Shown: positions 7,963 to 18,242, counted from the first letter of the stretch. The stretch: 64,000 nt of DNA from PNOJ01 sp016706845 (GCA_016706845.1 JADJIV010000005.1:62001-126000); one strand, 5' to 3'. A program made the numbers and translations. Notes: a model not told the origin generated them from the sequence alone.

Positions 7963-9545
7963 TCAGGCGCCGGAGATGATGCCAGAGGTCTGACTTGCCA
8001 GAGGTTGTGGGTCCACGCGGATCCACCAGTCGCGCCAGTCGCCGTCGGCCCCGCGGGCGTAGTGCTGTGACGCCGCCCCGATCGTCGCCGCCACCAGGTC
8101 GTCGCCCCACAGCGCGGTGGCCCAGTGCATCGCCAGCGCCCGCTCCTGGCGGACGCCGTCCGGAGCGGCCCAGGCCGGCGCCGCCTCGAGCGCCGGCCTG
8201 CCGTTCGCCGCGGCCCGCGCCCGGAACGCCGCCCGCACCTCGTCGCGCCAGACGCGCGCCGCGCGGGCGGCGAGCGCCTGCGCCCGCGTCGGCGGCAGAC
8301 CCGCGCGAGCCGCCAGGGCGTGGGACAGGTCCGCGGTGATCGCGGCCAAGGCCTCGTCGCCGGCCGTGTCGGCGGAGGTCGGCGCGACGGCCGCGGCGGC
8401 GGCGTCGCGGTCGGGATCGTCGCTGAGCCGGGCGAACAGTCGCGGCAGCAGGGCCGGCTGATCCAGGCCCAGGGCCGCGTGCAGCGGGCGCAGCTGCTCC
8501 AGGTAGGCCAGTTCTCCGGGCCCCGCCACGATGCCGGCCGGCCGGAAGAACCAGTCCTGGACCAGGGTCCGCAGCAGCACGCCGGGCCGCAGGTCCTGCG
8601 GCGCCGCGAGCAGGGCCGCGGGGTCGTTCGCCCGTTCGCGGCCGCCTGCCTTGCGCAGGTGGAAGGGCGCGTCTAGCGAAGCGCCGCTCAACTGGGCATG
8701 GTAGCCCATCGCCGTCAGTTCCGCACCGCGCGCGGCGGCGAGCGACGCCAGTTCGAGACGGCGGGCGACGAGGTCCGCATAGAAAGGTGCGGCGGCGCGG
8801 TGCAGGCGGCCGTCGTCCCCCGAGACGGTTAACAGGCCGCTGCCGGCGAACACACGCAGCAGGGCCCGCCTCTGCAGACGACCCCAGGTCCAGCCCTCGC
8901 GACGGGCCCGCTGCCAGAGTCCGTCCAACTCGGCGCCGAGCCCGCCGGCGGCCCGACGCTCCGCCAGCCAGCCAGCCTCCGGCTCGGCCCAGACGTCCGC
9001 CGGCGCATCTCCGATCACGAGGTCGTCGGGTCCCGGCGGCGGCGCCGCGCCAGCAGCGCCCGGCGCCGCGGGTCGAACAGCCGGGGCGCGAAGGCCTCGC
9101 GCCGGTCGTCGTCGTCGTCGCCGCACCAGAACAGCGGGATGGTCGGGCGCCCGGCGGCGGTGCGCGCCCGGGCCGCGGCGACGCAGGCGGCCGCCTTGTA
9201 GAGGGTCAGCAGGGGGCCGCCCAGGAAGCCCGGTTGCTGGCCGGTGATCACGACCTCCGCTTCGCCCGCCGCCAGGGCGGCCACGGCCGCGGCGGCGGCG
9301 TCCCGCGCCGCATCGTCCGGCAGATCCGCCGCCAGTTCCGCCGACCAGGCCTCGCGCCAGCCGAGGTCGCGCCACGCCGGCGCATCGCCGGCGGCCGGCG
9401 GCGTCGCCGCGAGGAAGCGCCGCCACTCGGCCGTCGCACCGGCGAAGGGCGCGTCCCCCCGCAACCAGGCGCGCACGAGCGGGCCGAGGTCCGGCAGATC
9501 GGCGAGCACGGGACCGGGTTCGGCCCGGAACCGGGGCTTCGTCAC
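7963..9545 (-). CDS. bshC: BshC, putative cysteine-adding enzyme of bacillithiol synthesis (one frame break)
   Basis: BshC is assigned to the last step, joining cysteine to glucosamine-malate. The GTG start at 9545 overlaps the methyltransferase stop (GTGA). The N-terminal half has the family motif VITGQQPGFLGGPLLTLYKA and PLFWCGDDDDDRRE. The C-terminal half has LQRRALLRVFAGSGLLTVSG and LVQDWFFRPAGIVAGPGELAYL. A single-base break near 9040-9060 separates the halves; rejoining gives about 527 residues, the family norm. Family members usually read W.a.EDHD at the acidic site; here it is CGDDDDD, which may be a base-call problem in a repetitive stretch. Confidence 0.9.
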
Positions 9546-10331
9546 GGGCGCGCCTCCCGCTCGTAGATCAGCAACCAGCGCTCGGCCGCTTCGGCGTCGA
9601 AGCTGCGGCCGTCGTAGCCGCCGAATTCCGCCACGCGCACCAATCCCGCGGCGCGGCAGAGTGCGTCGAGCTCCTCCGGCGCGAACAGGGCCACCGACTC
9701 GGTGTAGTCCAGGCCCTGCGGCGGCACCCCGTCCGCCGATGCCTGGCCGTTGGCGCCGCCGAGGGGCCGGATGCGCACGTCCTTCAGCACGCGCCGCCCT
9801 TCGGGTCCGAGCCGCCGACGCTCACGGACCAGGCAGGCGCCCAGGCGGCGCTCGCGGACGACGTCGCCCGCGGCCAGTTCCCGGCGCACGGCGAAGGCGT
9901 TGAGGTGGTCGAGGCACCATCGGCCTCCGGGCGCGAGCACCCGGGCGATCTCCCGCAGCAGAGGCGCGTGGTCGTCGAGGTCCCCGAAGTAACCGAAGGA
10001 AGTGAACAGCGAGAGCACCGCCGCGCAGCTCCCGTCGCGCAGCGGCAGGCAGCGCATGTCGGCGCGCACGGGCGGCAGGGCGACGGCGCCCCGCAACGTG
10101 AGCGGCCTCGGCGAGCAGATCGGCCGACAGGTCCAGGGCCAGCCCCCAGGCCCCGTGCGCCGCCAGCGGCGACAGGTGCCGGCCGGCGCCGCAGCCGAGA
10201 TCGACGACCGGCCCCCGCCCCAGCGGCAGCCAGGGCGCGATCGCCGCGACGCAGGCGGCGGCTTCGTGCTCGTCCCGGTGGGCGTAGAGCCGCCGGTAGT
10301 GTGGGCCGAAGGCCGTGCGGTACCAGTTCAT
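9542..10331 (-). CDS. SAM-dependent class I methyltransferase (one frame break)
   Basis: The start ATG at 10331 gives NWYRTAFGPHYRRLYAHRD, then the SAM-binding motif VVDLGCGAGRHLSPLA (residues about 42-57). After a single-base break near 10100 come ADMRCLPLRDGSCAAVLSLF, FGYFGDLDDHAPLLREIARVLAPGG and a C-terminal beta segment ending IYEREARP. The rejoined protein is about 262 residues. The substrate cannot be told from sequence. It sits between nadB and bshC, overlapping bshC by 4 bases and probably nadB by 4. Confidence 0.85.
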
Positions 10332-11987
10332 GATCCCCCCGTCGCCCGGCGGCTCGCTCGCCGCCAGGGAGCGGCCCCGGCCCACGAGCGTCTCGCGCGG
10401 CGCGAGCGGGTCCTTGCCCGGATGGTCCAGGGTCTCGTGCAGGCCGCGGCTCTCGCGGCGGGCGCGGGCGCAGAGGATGATCAGTTCGGCGACCAGGGCG
10501 ATGTTGCGCAGTTCGACGAGGTCGGGATTCGCCAGCGACCGGGCGTAGACGCCCTCGACCGTGGCGCGGATGGCGCGCACGCGGTCCAGCGCGATGTCCA
10601 GGCGGGCGCGCGAGCGCACGATGCCCACGTAGTCCCACATGACGCGGCGCACCGAATTCCAGTCGTGTTCGAGGATCACGGCCTCGGGGCCGCTGGACAT
10701 CGCCGAGGGGAAGTCGTCCTGGAACGGCAGGCCCGCGGGCGGCACCGCCGACGAATCAAGGTCGGCGACGGCGGCGACGGCGGCCGTCTCGGCGAAGTAC
10801 ACCGCCTCGAGCAGGGAGTTGCTGGCCAGGCGGTTCGCCCCGTGGACGCCGGTCCAGGCCACCTCGCCCACCGCGAAGAGGCCGGGCAGGCTGGTGCGGC
10901 CGCTCCCGTCCACCTTGACGCCGCCGCACATGTAGTGCGCGGCCGGCACCACCGGGACCGGCTCGCCCGCCATGTCGATGCCGTACCGGGCGCAGGTGGC
11001 CGACAGGTTCGGGAAGCGCTGCTCGACGAACGCGCGGCCGAGATGCCGCAGGTCCAGGAACACGCAGGGCTCGCCGGTGCGCTTCATCTCCTGATCGATG
11101 GCCCGCGCCACGATGTCCCGCGGCGCGAGTTCGCGGCGCTGGTCGTAGCGTTCCATGAAGCGCTCGCCGCGGGCGTTGATCAGGTGCGCCCCCTCCCCGC
11201 GCACCGCCTCGGAGATCAGAAAACTCTTGGCCCGCGGGTGGTAGAGGCAGGTCGGATGGAACTGGACGAACTCCAGGTTGGCCAGCACGGCGCCGGCGCG
11301 GTAGGCCATGGCTAGACCGTCGCCGGTGGCGATGTCCGGGTTCGACGTGTAGGCGTAGACCTTGCCGCAGCCGCCCGTGGCGAGGATCGTGGCCGGGGCC
11401 AGGTAGGCCCGCCGCTGCAGCGTGTCGCGGTCCAGGACCCAGCAGCCGACGACCCGGCGGGGATCGCCGCCGCGCCGCAGGTCGGACTCGCGGATCAGGT
11501 CCAGCACGAGGTGGTCCTCGTCCATGGCGATCCGCGGATGGCGGCGGCAGGCTTCGAGCAGGCGCCGCTCGAGTTCCCGTCCCGTGAGGTCGGCGGCGTG
11601 CAGGATGCGGTGCTGCGAATGGCCGCCCTCGCGCGTGAGCGCGTACGGGGCGTCCTCCCGCTCGCCCTCCCGCGTGAAGCGCACGCCGTAGTCCAGCAGG
11701 CGCGCGATGAGGCGCGGCGCCGCCCCGACCATGGCCCGCACGACCGTCTCGTCGCAGAGCCCGTCCCCGGCGATCAGGGTGTCGCGCACGTGGGACTCGA
11801 AATCGTCCAGCGGCGAGAGCACCGCCGCGATGCCGCCCTGCGCGTAGTTCGTGTTGCTCTCGGAGGAATCCTTCTTCGTCACGATGCGCACGTCGCCGTG
11901 CTCGGCGGCCAGCAGCGCGAACTGCAGGCCGGCGATGCCGGTGCCCGCCACGAGGAAGCGGCTGGTCACGGGTCCGCTCGGGATCAT
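10328..11987 (-). CDS. nadB: L-aspartate oxidase NadB
   Basis: FAD enzyme oxidising L-aspartate to iminoaspartate, the first step of de novo NAD synthesis. Features in order are the FAD-binding VAGTGIAGLQFALLAA at the N-terminus, NYAQGGIAAVLSP, GGHSQHRILHAAD, ATGGCGKVYAYTSNPD, FVQFHPTCL, and the C-terminal GANRLASNSLLEAVYFAE, then a helical domain. About 552 residues. The start at 11987 has GAGGA upstream and lies 4 bases after the lpxK stop. As written the frame runs on into the methyltransferase; removing one G from the G6 run near 10335 gives a TGA overlapping the next ATG, the operon's usual arrangement. Confidence 0.94.
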
Positions 11988-11991
11988 GTCG

Positions 11992-13077
11992 TCATTCCTC
12001 CAGGAGGCGCAGGACGGCGGGCGCAACGGTCTCGGGGCCCTGCCAGGCGAGTTCCAGGCCGACGGTGAACAGGGGCGGCGCGCCGGGCGGCCAGACGCCC
12101 GACAATTTAACACGATCCTTGGCCGTGGTCAGCCAGCAGGCCGCACCGCGCCGCGATCCCTCGGCCAGCAGCCGCGCGACCCGCCGCCGGTCGTAGTGCG
12201 CGTGGTCGGCGCAGCGCACCGCCAGCACCGGGGGCGCGCCGCACAGCCGGGCGCAGGCCGCCTCGAACCGTTCCGGCCGCGCGATGCCCGACACCACGGC
12301 GTAGGGCGCGCCAGGCGCGGGAGACGCCCCGTCGGCCCAGACCTCGCGCCGCGCGAAGCCCAGCACGACGACACCCGCGGGGCCGCGCAGGGGCTCCGTC
12401 CAGATCCGCGGCCGCCTCCACGAGCCAGAGCCGGGCGCGCGCCGCGCCCGCGACAGCCTCGCGACCCGGCCCCCAGGGCAGGCGTCGCACCGGTGTCGGG
12501 ACCACGACGCCCGCGCGCCGCTCCCAGCGGTCCAGGATCAGCACGTCGAGGTGCCGGGGCACGCCGGCGGTCTGGTGCGCGTCCTCGAGCAGCACGATGT
12601 CGCAACCGGGCGCCTCGCGCAGCAGGAAGTCGAGGCCCCGCCGCCGCCGGCGCGCCTGGACGACGGGCACCGCGGGCAGGGCGGCCGCCAGCAGCCGCGC
12701 CTCGTCGCCGCAGTCCCGGTCGTCGGGTCGCACGCGCAGGGGTCCCGCGGCGCGCCCCCCGTGGCCGCGGGTCAGCACGGCCGTGCGCAGCCCCGCGGCG
12801 GTCAGCCGCCGGGCGAGGTCCATCACCACCGGCGTCTTGCCGGTGCCGCCGGCGACGAGGTTGCCCACCGAAACGAGATAGGGACGCGCATCAGGCACGC
12901 CGCGCGACGACAGGCGTCGCCGCAGTTCGGCGTCGCCGCAGGCGTCGGACCAGGGCTCGATCCAGGCGGCGAGCCGCGGCAGCCCGGTCTCCCAACGCCG
13001 CCAGGCGTCCTCGACGCGTCCCCGCGCACCGCCGCGCAGGTCCAGGACCGCGCCGGCCTCCGGGTGCCGGACTTCAT
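11992..13077 (-). CDS. lpxK: Tetraacyldisaccharide 4'-kinase LpxK (frame breaks)
   Basis: Phosphorylates the lipid A precursor at the 4' position at the inner membrane. The core reads VSVGNLVAGGTGKTPVVMDLARRL (Walker A in the LpxK context), VLTRGHGG, GDEARLLAAALP, and then LEDAHQ where the family usually has DDGfQ. The C-terminal part in another frame has VVSGIARPERFEAAC, HAHYDRRRVARLL and TTAKDRVKL. Breaks lie near 12390 and near 13050. The proposed ATG at 13075-13077 overlaps the acyltransferase stop, and one indel joins it to an N-terminus reading EDAWRRWETGLPRLAAWIEPW. Confidence 0.85.
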
Positions 13078-13688
13078 GCGCCGCTCCTCTCGCCGCGCAG
13101 CCAGGCTCCCAACTCCGCGGCGACCGCCGCGCAGGACACAGTGTCCGCCTCGCGCGGGACGCCTACGTCCGCGCCTTCCTCGATCGTCACCGTCGCCCAG
13201 GGCAAGGGCACGATCGTCCGGTCCCAGGTCCGCAGCGACAGGTGGCGTCCCGGCCGGGCGCGCAGCGGCACGACCGGCGCCCCCGAAAGCCTGGCCAGCA
13301 GGACCGCGCCCTCGTGCACGGTCCCGAACGGTCCGCGCGGGCCGTCCACGGCCAGACCGACGGCGCCGCCGCGGCGCAGGACCTCCAGCAGGGAGCGCAG
13401 GGCGTCGGCGCCGTCCCTGCCGGTCGAACCGCGCACGAACCCGTAGCCGTCCGGGCCGAGGGTCCGGATCAGGATGTCGCCGTCGCGGCTCTGGCTGACC
13501 AGCAGCGTGGCGGCGGCGGGCCTCACGTGCAGGGCGGCGGGGATCATGTCGCGGTGGAGGCTGGCGAAGATGACGGCCCCGCGCCGCGTCGTCCCCCGGG
13601 CGGGAACACGGCGCACGGTGGTCGCCAGCAGGCGCCAGGCGGGGCGCGCCAGCGCGAGCTTCAGGGACTGGGACGCGCCGGCGCTCAT
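13074..13688 (-). CDS. Lysophospholipid acyltransferase, DUF374 family (lipid A acyltransferase candidate)
   Basis: 204 residues. The family signature is the FASLHRDMIPAALH segment (the usual family pattern is a W.HgR/LlP-type motif; here LHRDMIPA), followed by LVSQSRDGDILIRTL, FVRGSTGRDGADALRSLL, GLAVDGPRGPFGTVHEGAVLLARLSGAPVVPL. DUF374 proteins are commonly found beside lpx genes. They are proposed to add a secondary acyl chain to lipid A in bacteria lacking LpxL. The ATG at 13688 overlaps the lpxB stop and the end overlaps lpxK. A cytoplasmic-membrane location is inferred. Confidence 0.85.
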   Translation of the reverse strand: MSAGASQSLKLALARPAWRLLATTVRRVPARGTTRRGAVIFASLHRDMIPAALHVRPAAATLLVSQSRDGDILIRTLGPDGYGFVRGSTGRDGADALRSLLEVLRRGGAVGLAVDGPRGPFGTVHEGAVLLARLSGAPVVPLRARPGRHLSLRTWDRTIVPLPWATVTIEEGADVGVPREADTVSCAAVAAELGAWLRGERSGA

Positions 13689-14870
13689 CGCCCGGCCCCG
13701 GTCCGCTCGCGCAGCAGGGACACGGCCTCGTCGGCGGCGCGGTCCCAGAAGCCAGCGCCGCCGAGGCGTTCGCGCAGTTCGTCCACGCCCGAGGCGAAAC
13801 GCGCCCGGCGCGCGCCCGACGCCAGCCAGTCCTGCAGATCGGCGGCCAGGGCCGCGGGTAGCGCCGCGTCCTGGATGAACTCGCGCACCAACGGGCGCTG
13901 CGCGGGGGCGCTCCAGCACCAGGTTCGCCAAGCCGATCCACTCCAGGCGCACCAGGCGCCGGGCCAGCGCGTACGTCAGCGGCGAGGTGCGGTAGACCAG
14001 GGCGTGCGGCACGCCGGCCAGGGCGACCTCCAGCGAAGCCGTGCCGCTGCAGACCAGCGCCAGGTCGAGCTCGCGCGTCAGCGAGGCCAGCGGTTCCCCG
14101 CTCACGCGCAGGCCCTCGCCGGGATCGTCCGGCACGGGCGCACCGGGAGCGCGGCTGACGACGCCCAGCAATTCGCGTCCCGGCGATTCCGCCCGCAGGC
14201 GGACGAAGGCCTCGCGCAGCACCGGCAGCAACGCGCTCACTTCCTGGGCGCGGCTGCCCGGCAGCAAACCGATCGTCAGCGGCGCCGTGGGATCGAGCAG
14301 GCGCTCCTCGCGCCGCCGGCGCGCGCGGTCGACCTCCGACTTGGGGTGGTCCTCGACCAGGGGGTGCCCGAGGGAGACGGCGGGGATGCCGCGCGCGCGG
14401 AAGAAGCGCTCCTCGAAGGGCAGCACGACCCCGAGGCGGTCCACCGCGCGGCGCACGCCGCCGGCCCGCCAGGCGCCCCAGGCCCAGAGTTGCGGCGCGA
14501 TGAGGTAGAAGACGGGCACGCCGCGGGACCGGGCATGACGCGCCACGCCGAGATTGAAGCCGGGGTAGTCGACGGGCAGGAAGAGGTCCACGCCGCCGCC
14601 CGACAGCAGGGCGCGCAGCCGGCGGCGGGCCTGCAGCAGGGTCGGCAGCGCCCCGAGCACCTCGCCCAGGCCCATCACCGACAGGCGGTCGGTCGACTGC
14701 ACGATCTCGGCCCCGGCCGCGCGCAGCTCGTCGCCGCCCAGGGCCGAGAAGCGGGCGTCCGGCAGGCGCACGCGCAGCGCCGCCAGCAGCGCCGCGCCGT
14801 AGCGGTCGCCGCTGGCCTCGCCGCAGGACAGCAGGATGTGGGGAGACGTGGAGGCCGGGCGGGTCGTCAC
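13685..14870 (-). CDS. lpxB: Lipid-A-disaccharide synthase LpxB (one frame break)
   Basis: GT19 enzyme that joins UDP-diacyl-GlcN and lipid X. The N-terminus is LLSCGEASGDRYGAALLAAL, followed by GLGEVLGALP, PVDYPGFNLGVARHAR, YLIAPQLWAWGAWR and GLLPGSRAQEV. The C-terminal donor region is VCSGTASLEVALAGVPHALVYRT. The frame breaks near 13905; the alternative frame restores LVREFIQDAALPAALAADLQDWL and a normal end. GTG start at 14870 with GGGGAAA upstream. About 395 residues when rejoined. Confidence 0.93.
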
Positions 14871-14888
14871 CGGTTTCCCCCGGGATCC

Positions 14889-14912
14889 GACGGCGGCCGC
14901 GGCGCCGCCGTC
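14889..14912 (-). other. Intercistronic hairpin between lpxA and lpxB
   Basis: A perfect 9-bp inverted repeat (GACGGCGGC / GCCGCCGTC) with a 6-base loop occupies most of the 62-base gap between lpxA and lpxB. No T-run follows on the minus strand, so it is more likely an mRNA processing or stability element than a terminator. Confidence 0.35.
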
Positions 14913-14932
14913 TCCGCTGGCGCGGGCCGTCG

Positions 14933-15754
14933 TCAGCGGACGATGCCGCGCTCGGAACGGCGGATGAAGGCCATCAGTTCCTCGATGTAGGGGTCGAGGG
15001 CGCAGTCCAGGGCGATCCGCTCGAGCGCCTGGCTCACGTTCAGGCCGCTGCGGAACAGCAGGCGGTAGGCGGTCTTGAGGTTCATCAGCGTGGCCTCGTC
15101 GAAGCCACGGCGCTTCAGGCCGACGCTATTGAGCCCGTGGACCTCCACCGGGTTGCCCGCGACGCGGATGTAGGGCGCCACGTCCTGCGCCATGCGGCTG
15201 CCGCCGCCGATGAAGGCGTGCTCGCCGATGCGCACGAACTGGTGGACGGGGGTCATGCCGCCGACGATCGCCCAGCGGCCGATCTCGACGTGCCCGGCCA
15301 GGTTCACCGCGTTGGCCAGGATGCAGTGGTCCTGGATCAGGCAGTTGTGGGCGACGTGGACGTAGGCCATCAGCATGTTGCCGTCGCCGAGGCGCGTCTT
15401 CTCGTTCTCGCCGGTGGCCAGGTGGACGGTCACGAACTCGCGGATGACGTTGTCGTCGCCGATCTCGATGTAGCTGAGCTCGCCACGGTACTTGAGGTCC
15501 TGCGGCTCGGTGCCGATGACCGCGCCGTGGAACACGCGGTTGCCGCGGCCGAGGGTGGTGTGCCCCTCGATCAGGACCGAGGAGCCGATCTCGCACTCGG
15601 GGCCGATCTCGACGTGGGGGCCGATGATGGCGAACGGGCCCACCGTGACGCCGTGCCCGAGGCGCGCGTCGGGGTGGACCACCGCGGTCGGGTGGATCTC
15701 GGGCGGCCGGACCGGCCTGATCTCGCCCGCGCGCTTGATGATCGGATTCGCCAC
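14933..15754 (-). CDS. lpxA: UDP-GlcNAc O-acyltransferase LpxA
   Basis: First lipid A step: moves 3-hydroxyacyl from ACP to UDP-GlcNAc. The 273 residues begin as a left-handed beta-helix of hexapeptide repeats (IHPTAVVHPDARLGHGVTVG, IGPHVEIGPECEIG), then IGTEPQDLKY, HLATGENEKTRLGDGN and AYVHVAHNCLIQDHCILAN (catalytic His in the AHNC segment). The C-terminal helical domain has GLNSVGLKRRGF and YRLLFRSGLN. GTG start at 15754 with GGGAGG 8 bases upstream. Length is slightly above E. coli LpxA because of an about 15-residue N-terminal extension. Confidence 0.97.
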   Translation of the reverse strand: MANPIIKRAGEIRPVRPPEIHPTAVVHPDARLGHGVTVGPFAIIGPHVEIGPECEIGSSVLIEGHTTLGRGNRVFHGAVIGTEPQDLKYRGELSYIEIGDDNVIREFVTVHLATGENEKTRLGDGNMLMAYVHVAHNCLIQDHCILANAVNLAGHVEIGRWAIVGGMTPVHQFVRIGEHAFIGGGSRMAQDVAPYIRVAGNPVEVHGLNSVGLKRRGFDEATLMNLKTAYRLLFRSGLNVSQALERIALDCALDPYIEELMAFIRRSERGIVR

Positions 15755-15776
15755 GATAAACCCTCCCCGGGACCGC

Positions 15777-17090
15777 TCAGCGGTCCACGATCGTCGACAT
15801 GAGGTCGGCCTCGGCCACCAGTTCGCCGTCCACGAAGGCGCGCCCCCGCATCTTGCAGAGGGGCCCCCGCAGCTTCAAGAGCTCCAGCTCGAACCGGATC
15901 TGGTCGCCGGGCGTGACCGGCCGGCGGAATCTTGCACCGTCGATTCCGCTGAAGTAAACAAGTTTCGTCTCGGGATTCTCGACGCTGCTCATCAGCAGGA
16001 CGCCGCCGACCTGGGCCATCGCCTCGGTGATCAGGACCGCCGGCATGATCGGGTGGCCCGGGAAGTGCCCCACGAAGAAGGGCTCGTTGATCGTCACGTT
16101 CTTCAGGCCCACGACGCGCTTGCCGATCTCCAGTTCCAGGATCCGGTCCACCAGCAGCAGCGGGTAGCGGTGCGGCATCACCTTCATGATCGAGGCGATG
16201 TCCCAGTTGACGGGCGCGCGGGGCGGGTAGATCCGCGTGCCGCGCCGCTCCTTCTCCGCGAGCAGGGCCGCCAGGCGGATGTTGGCGTCGTGGCCGGAGC
16301 GCCGCGCCGTGACGTGGCCCTGCAACGGGACGCCCACGAGCGCCAGGTCGCCGATCAGGTCCAGGATCTTGTGGCGGACGAACTCGTCCGGGAAACGCAG
16401 CGGCGTGTCGTTGAGCAGCTGCCCGTCGGCGACGACCATGGCGTTGTCCAGGGTGCCGCCCTTGCCCAGGCCCATGGCCTTGAGCTTCTCGACGTCGCGC
16501 TGGAGCGCGAACGTGCGGCAGGGGGCGATCTCGTGGCGGTAGACGTCCGGGGTGATCAGGAACGAGGCCACCTGGACCCCGATCAGCGGGTCGTCGTAGT
16601 CGATGTGGAAGGTGACGCGCAGCCCCTCGTCGGGCACGGCCTCCAGGGACACGTCGCCGTCGCGGTAGCTCACCGGCACGTCGATCCGGTAGAAGGCCGC
16701 CGGCAGCCCCTGGTCGATGATCCCAGCCTGGTCGATCATGGCCACGAAGTCGAGCGTGCTGCCGGCGCGGGGCTCCGGAGGCTCGGGCCCGTCCAGTTCG
16801 ACGTAGCAGTTGGTGACGCCCATGCCGCTGAGCGCGGACAGGACGTGCTCCACGGTCAGGATGCGGGCGCCGTCGCGCTCGAGCGTCGTGTTGCGCACGC
16901 CGTGGTGCCCGGCCGGCACGCACTCGGCGCGGGCCGGGATCTCCACCTGGCCGTCGGGACCGGGCACGCGGAAAACCAGCCCCGTGTTGATCGGGGCCGG
17001 GCAGAAGGCCACCGTGGCCTCGGAGCCGGAATGCAGTCCCCGGCCGGTCATGGCCACGCGGCGGCCCAGCGTCTTCTGCAGGATCAGCAC
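15777..17090 (-). CDS. lpxC/fabZ: Bifunctional LpxC deacetylase / FabZ dehydratase
   Basis: A 437-residue fusion. Residues 1 to about 280 are LpxC, with Zn ligands in VEHVLSALSGMG and in the RHKILDLIGDLAL helix (His and Asp) and a further catalytic His in ARRSGHDANIRLA. Residues about 290-437 are FabZ, with the hot-dog core MPHRYPLLLVDR and EPFFVGHFPGHPIMPAV followed by ITEAMAQ (catalytic His and Glu). LpxC commits to lipid A; FabZ makes the competing fatty acids, so the fusion couples the two at fixed ratio. Such fusions are typical of Bacteroidetes/Chlorobi relatives. The GTG start at 17090 lies 1 base after lpxD. Confidence 0.97.
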   Translation of the reverse strand: MLILQKTLGRRVAMTGRGLHSGSEATVAFCPAPINTGLVFRVPGPDGQVEIPARAECVPAGHHGVRNTTLERDGARILTVEHVLSALSGMGVTNCYVELDGPEPPEPRAGSTLDFVAMIDQAGIIDQGLPAAFYRIDVPVSYRDGDVSLEAVPDEGLRVTFHIDYDDPLIGVQVASFLITPDVYRHEIAPCRTFALQRDVEKLKAMGLGKGGTLDNAMVVADGQLLNDTPLRFPDEFVRHKILDLIGDLALVGVPLQGHVTARRSGHDANIRLAALLAEKERRGTRIYPPRAPVNWDIASIMKVMPHRYPLLLVDRILELEIGKRVVGLKNVTINEPFFVGHFPGHPIMPAVLITEAMAQVGGVLLMSSVENPETKLVYFSGIDGARFRRPVTPGDQIRFELELLKLRGPLCKMRGRAFVDGELVAEADLMSTIVDR

Positions 17091-17091
17091 G

Positions 17092-18125
17092 TCAGGCGTC
17101 CTTCCCTTCGCGGCGTCGTCCCAGTGCGGCCTCGACGCGCGCCAGGCGTTGGAACAGCTCCGGCAGCCGGTGCGTGAGGGCCACGACCTTGAAACCCTTG
17201 CGGAACTCGATCGCCGGGTAGCCGAAGATCGACTGGCCGGCGGGAACGTCGCGCGTGATCCCGCTCTTGGCCGCCACCTTGACCCCGTCGCCCAGTTCGA
17301 GGTGGTCGGCCATGCCGACCTGCCCGCCGACGGTCACGCCGTCACCCAGCCGGCAGCTGCCGGAGATCCCGGTCTGGGCCGAGATCGCGCAGTGGCTGCC
17401 CACCGATACGTTGTGGGCGATCTGGACCAGGTTGTCCAGCTTGGTCCCCTCGCCCACGCGGGTCACGCCGGTGGTGGCGCGGTCGATGCAGGTGTTGGCG
17501 CCGACCTCCACGCGCGCGCCCAGGACCACGATCCCGATCTGCGGGATCTTGACGAGTCCCGCCTTGCCCGGATGATAGCCGAATCCGTCGCTGCCGACCA
17601 CGGCCCCGCCGTGCAGGATCACCTCGTCACCCAGGACACAGCGCTCGCGCACCTGCGCCGCCGCGTGCAGCAGGCAGCGTTCGCCCAGGACCGCGTCGGC
17701 CTCGACCACCACGTGGGGTCCCAGCCGGCTACCGGCGCCGATCACGGCGCCCGGCCCCACCACGCAGTAAGGCCCCAGCGCGACGTCGTCGCCAGCCGGG
17801 CGGTCGGATCCACCACGGCGGTCGGGTGCCGCCCGTCCGGGAACACGCGCGTCAGGGACGGCGCGAACAGCGCCAGGACCTGTGTGAAGACGGCCCGGGG
17901 GTCGTCGGCCCGCAGCACCGGCAAGGGGCTCGGCACGCCCGGTCGCGCCACGACGGCGGCGGCCCGGGTTCCGGCGAGGCCGGTCTCGCGCCGGCGGTCG
18001 GCCGCGAAGGTGAGGTCGCCGGGCCCGGCGTCCTCGAACCCCGCCACGCCCCGGATCTCCGGGTCGTCGGGGCCCTCCCAGGGCACGCCCAGCCGTGCAG
18101 CCAGTTCGCTCAGTCGGTAGACCAT
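17092..18125 (-). CDS. lpxD: UDP-3-O-acyl-GlcN N-acyltransferase LpxD (one frame break)
   Basis: Adds the second 3-hydroxyacyl chain in lipid A synthesis. The N-terminal uridine-binding domain is intact (YRLSELAARLGV, VAGFEDAGPGDLTFAAD, HPTAVVDPTARLA). The frame then slips near 17790; restoring one base gives DDVALGPYCVVGPGAVIGAG. The left-handed beta-helix follows, with GSDGFGYHPG, CIDRATTGVTRVGEGTKLDNLVQIAHNVSVG and the helical C-terminus. About 344 residues. It is the first gene of the lipid A run after skp, with a possible promoter upstream. Confidence 0.93.
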
Positions 18126-18213
18126 GCGGCAGGATCCCCGATCAAGAAACGGCCCCGCTCCATCCGGGTTGCGAACGAAGGGGGGCGCGTCGCTCGTTGA
18201 AAAAGACGATCAA

Positions 18214-18242
18214 AATGTCGTTCGACGGACCCTCTGTGTCAA
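18214..18242 (-). promoter_or_regulatory. Possible promoter upstream of lpxD
   Basis: On the minus strand a perfect TTGACA (18237-18242) is followed after 17 bases by GACATT (18214-18219). They sit in the AT-rich 131-base gap between skp and lpxD. The -10 match is only 3/6. If active, it would let the lpx operon be expressed apart from bamA-skp. Confidence 0.4.

Noticed and set aside
9822..12113. In-frame fusion of NadB with the methyltransferase
   Set aside because: The join occurs at a G6 run; one base fewer gives a TGA overlapping the methyltransferase ATG, matching the ATGA overlaps throughout the operon.
13074..14870. LpxB-acyltransferase fusion of 598 residues
   Set aside because: LpxB homology stops at a frame break near 13905 and continues in another frame to its own TGA, which overlaps the acyltransferase ATG.
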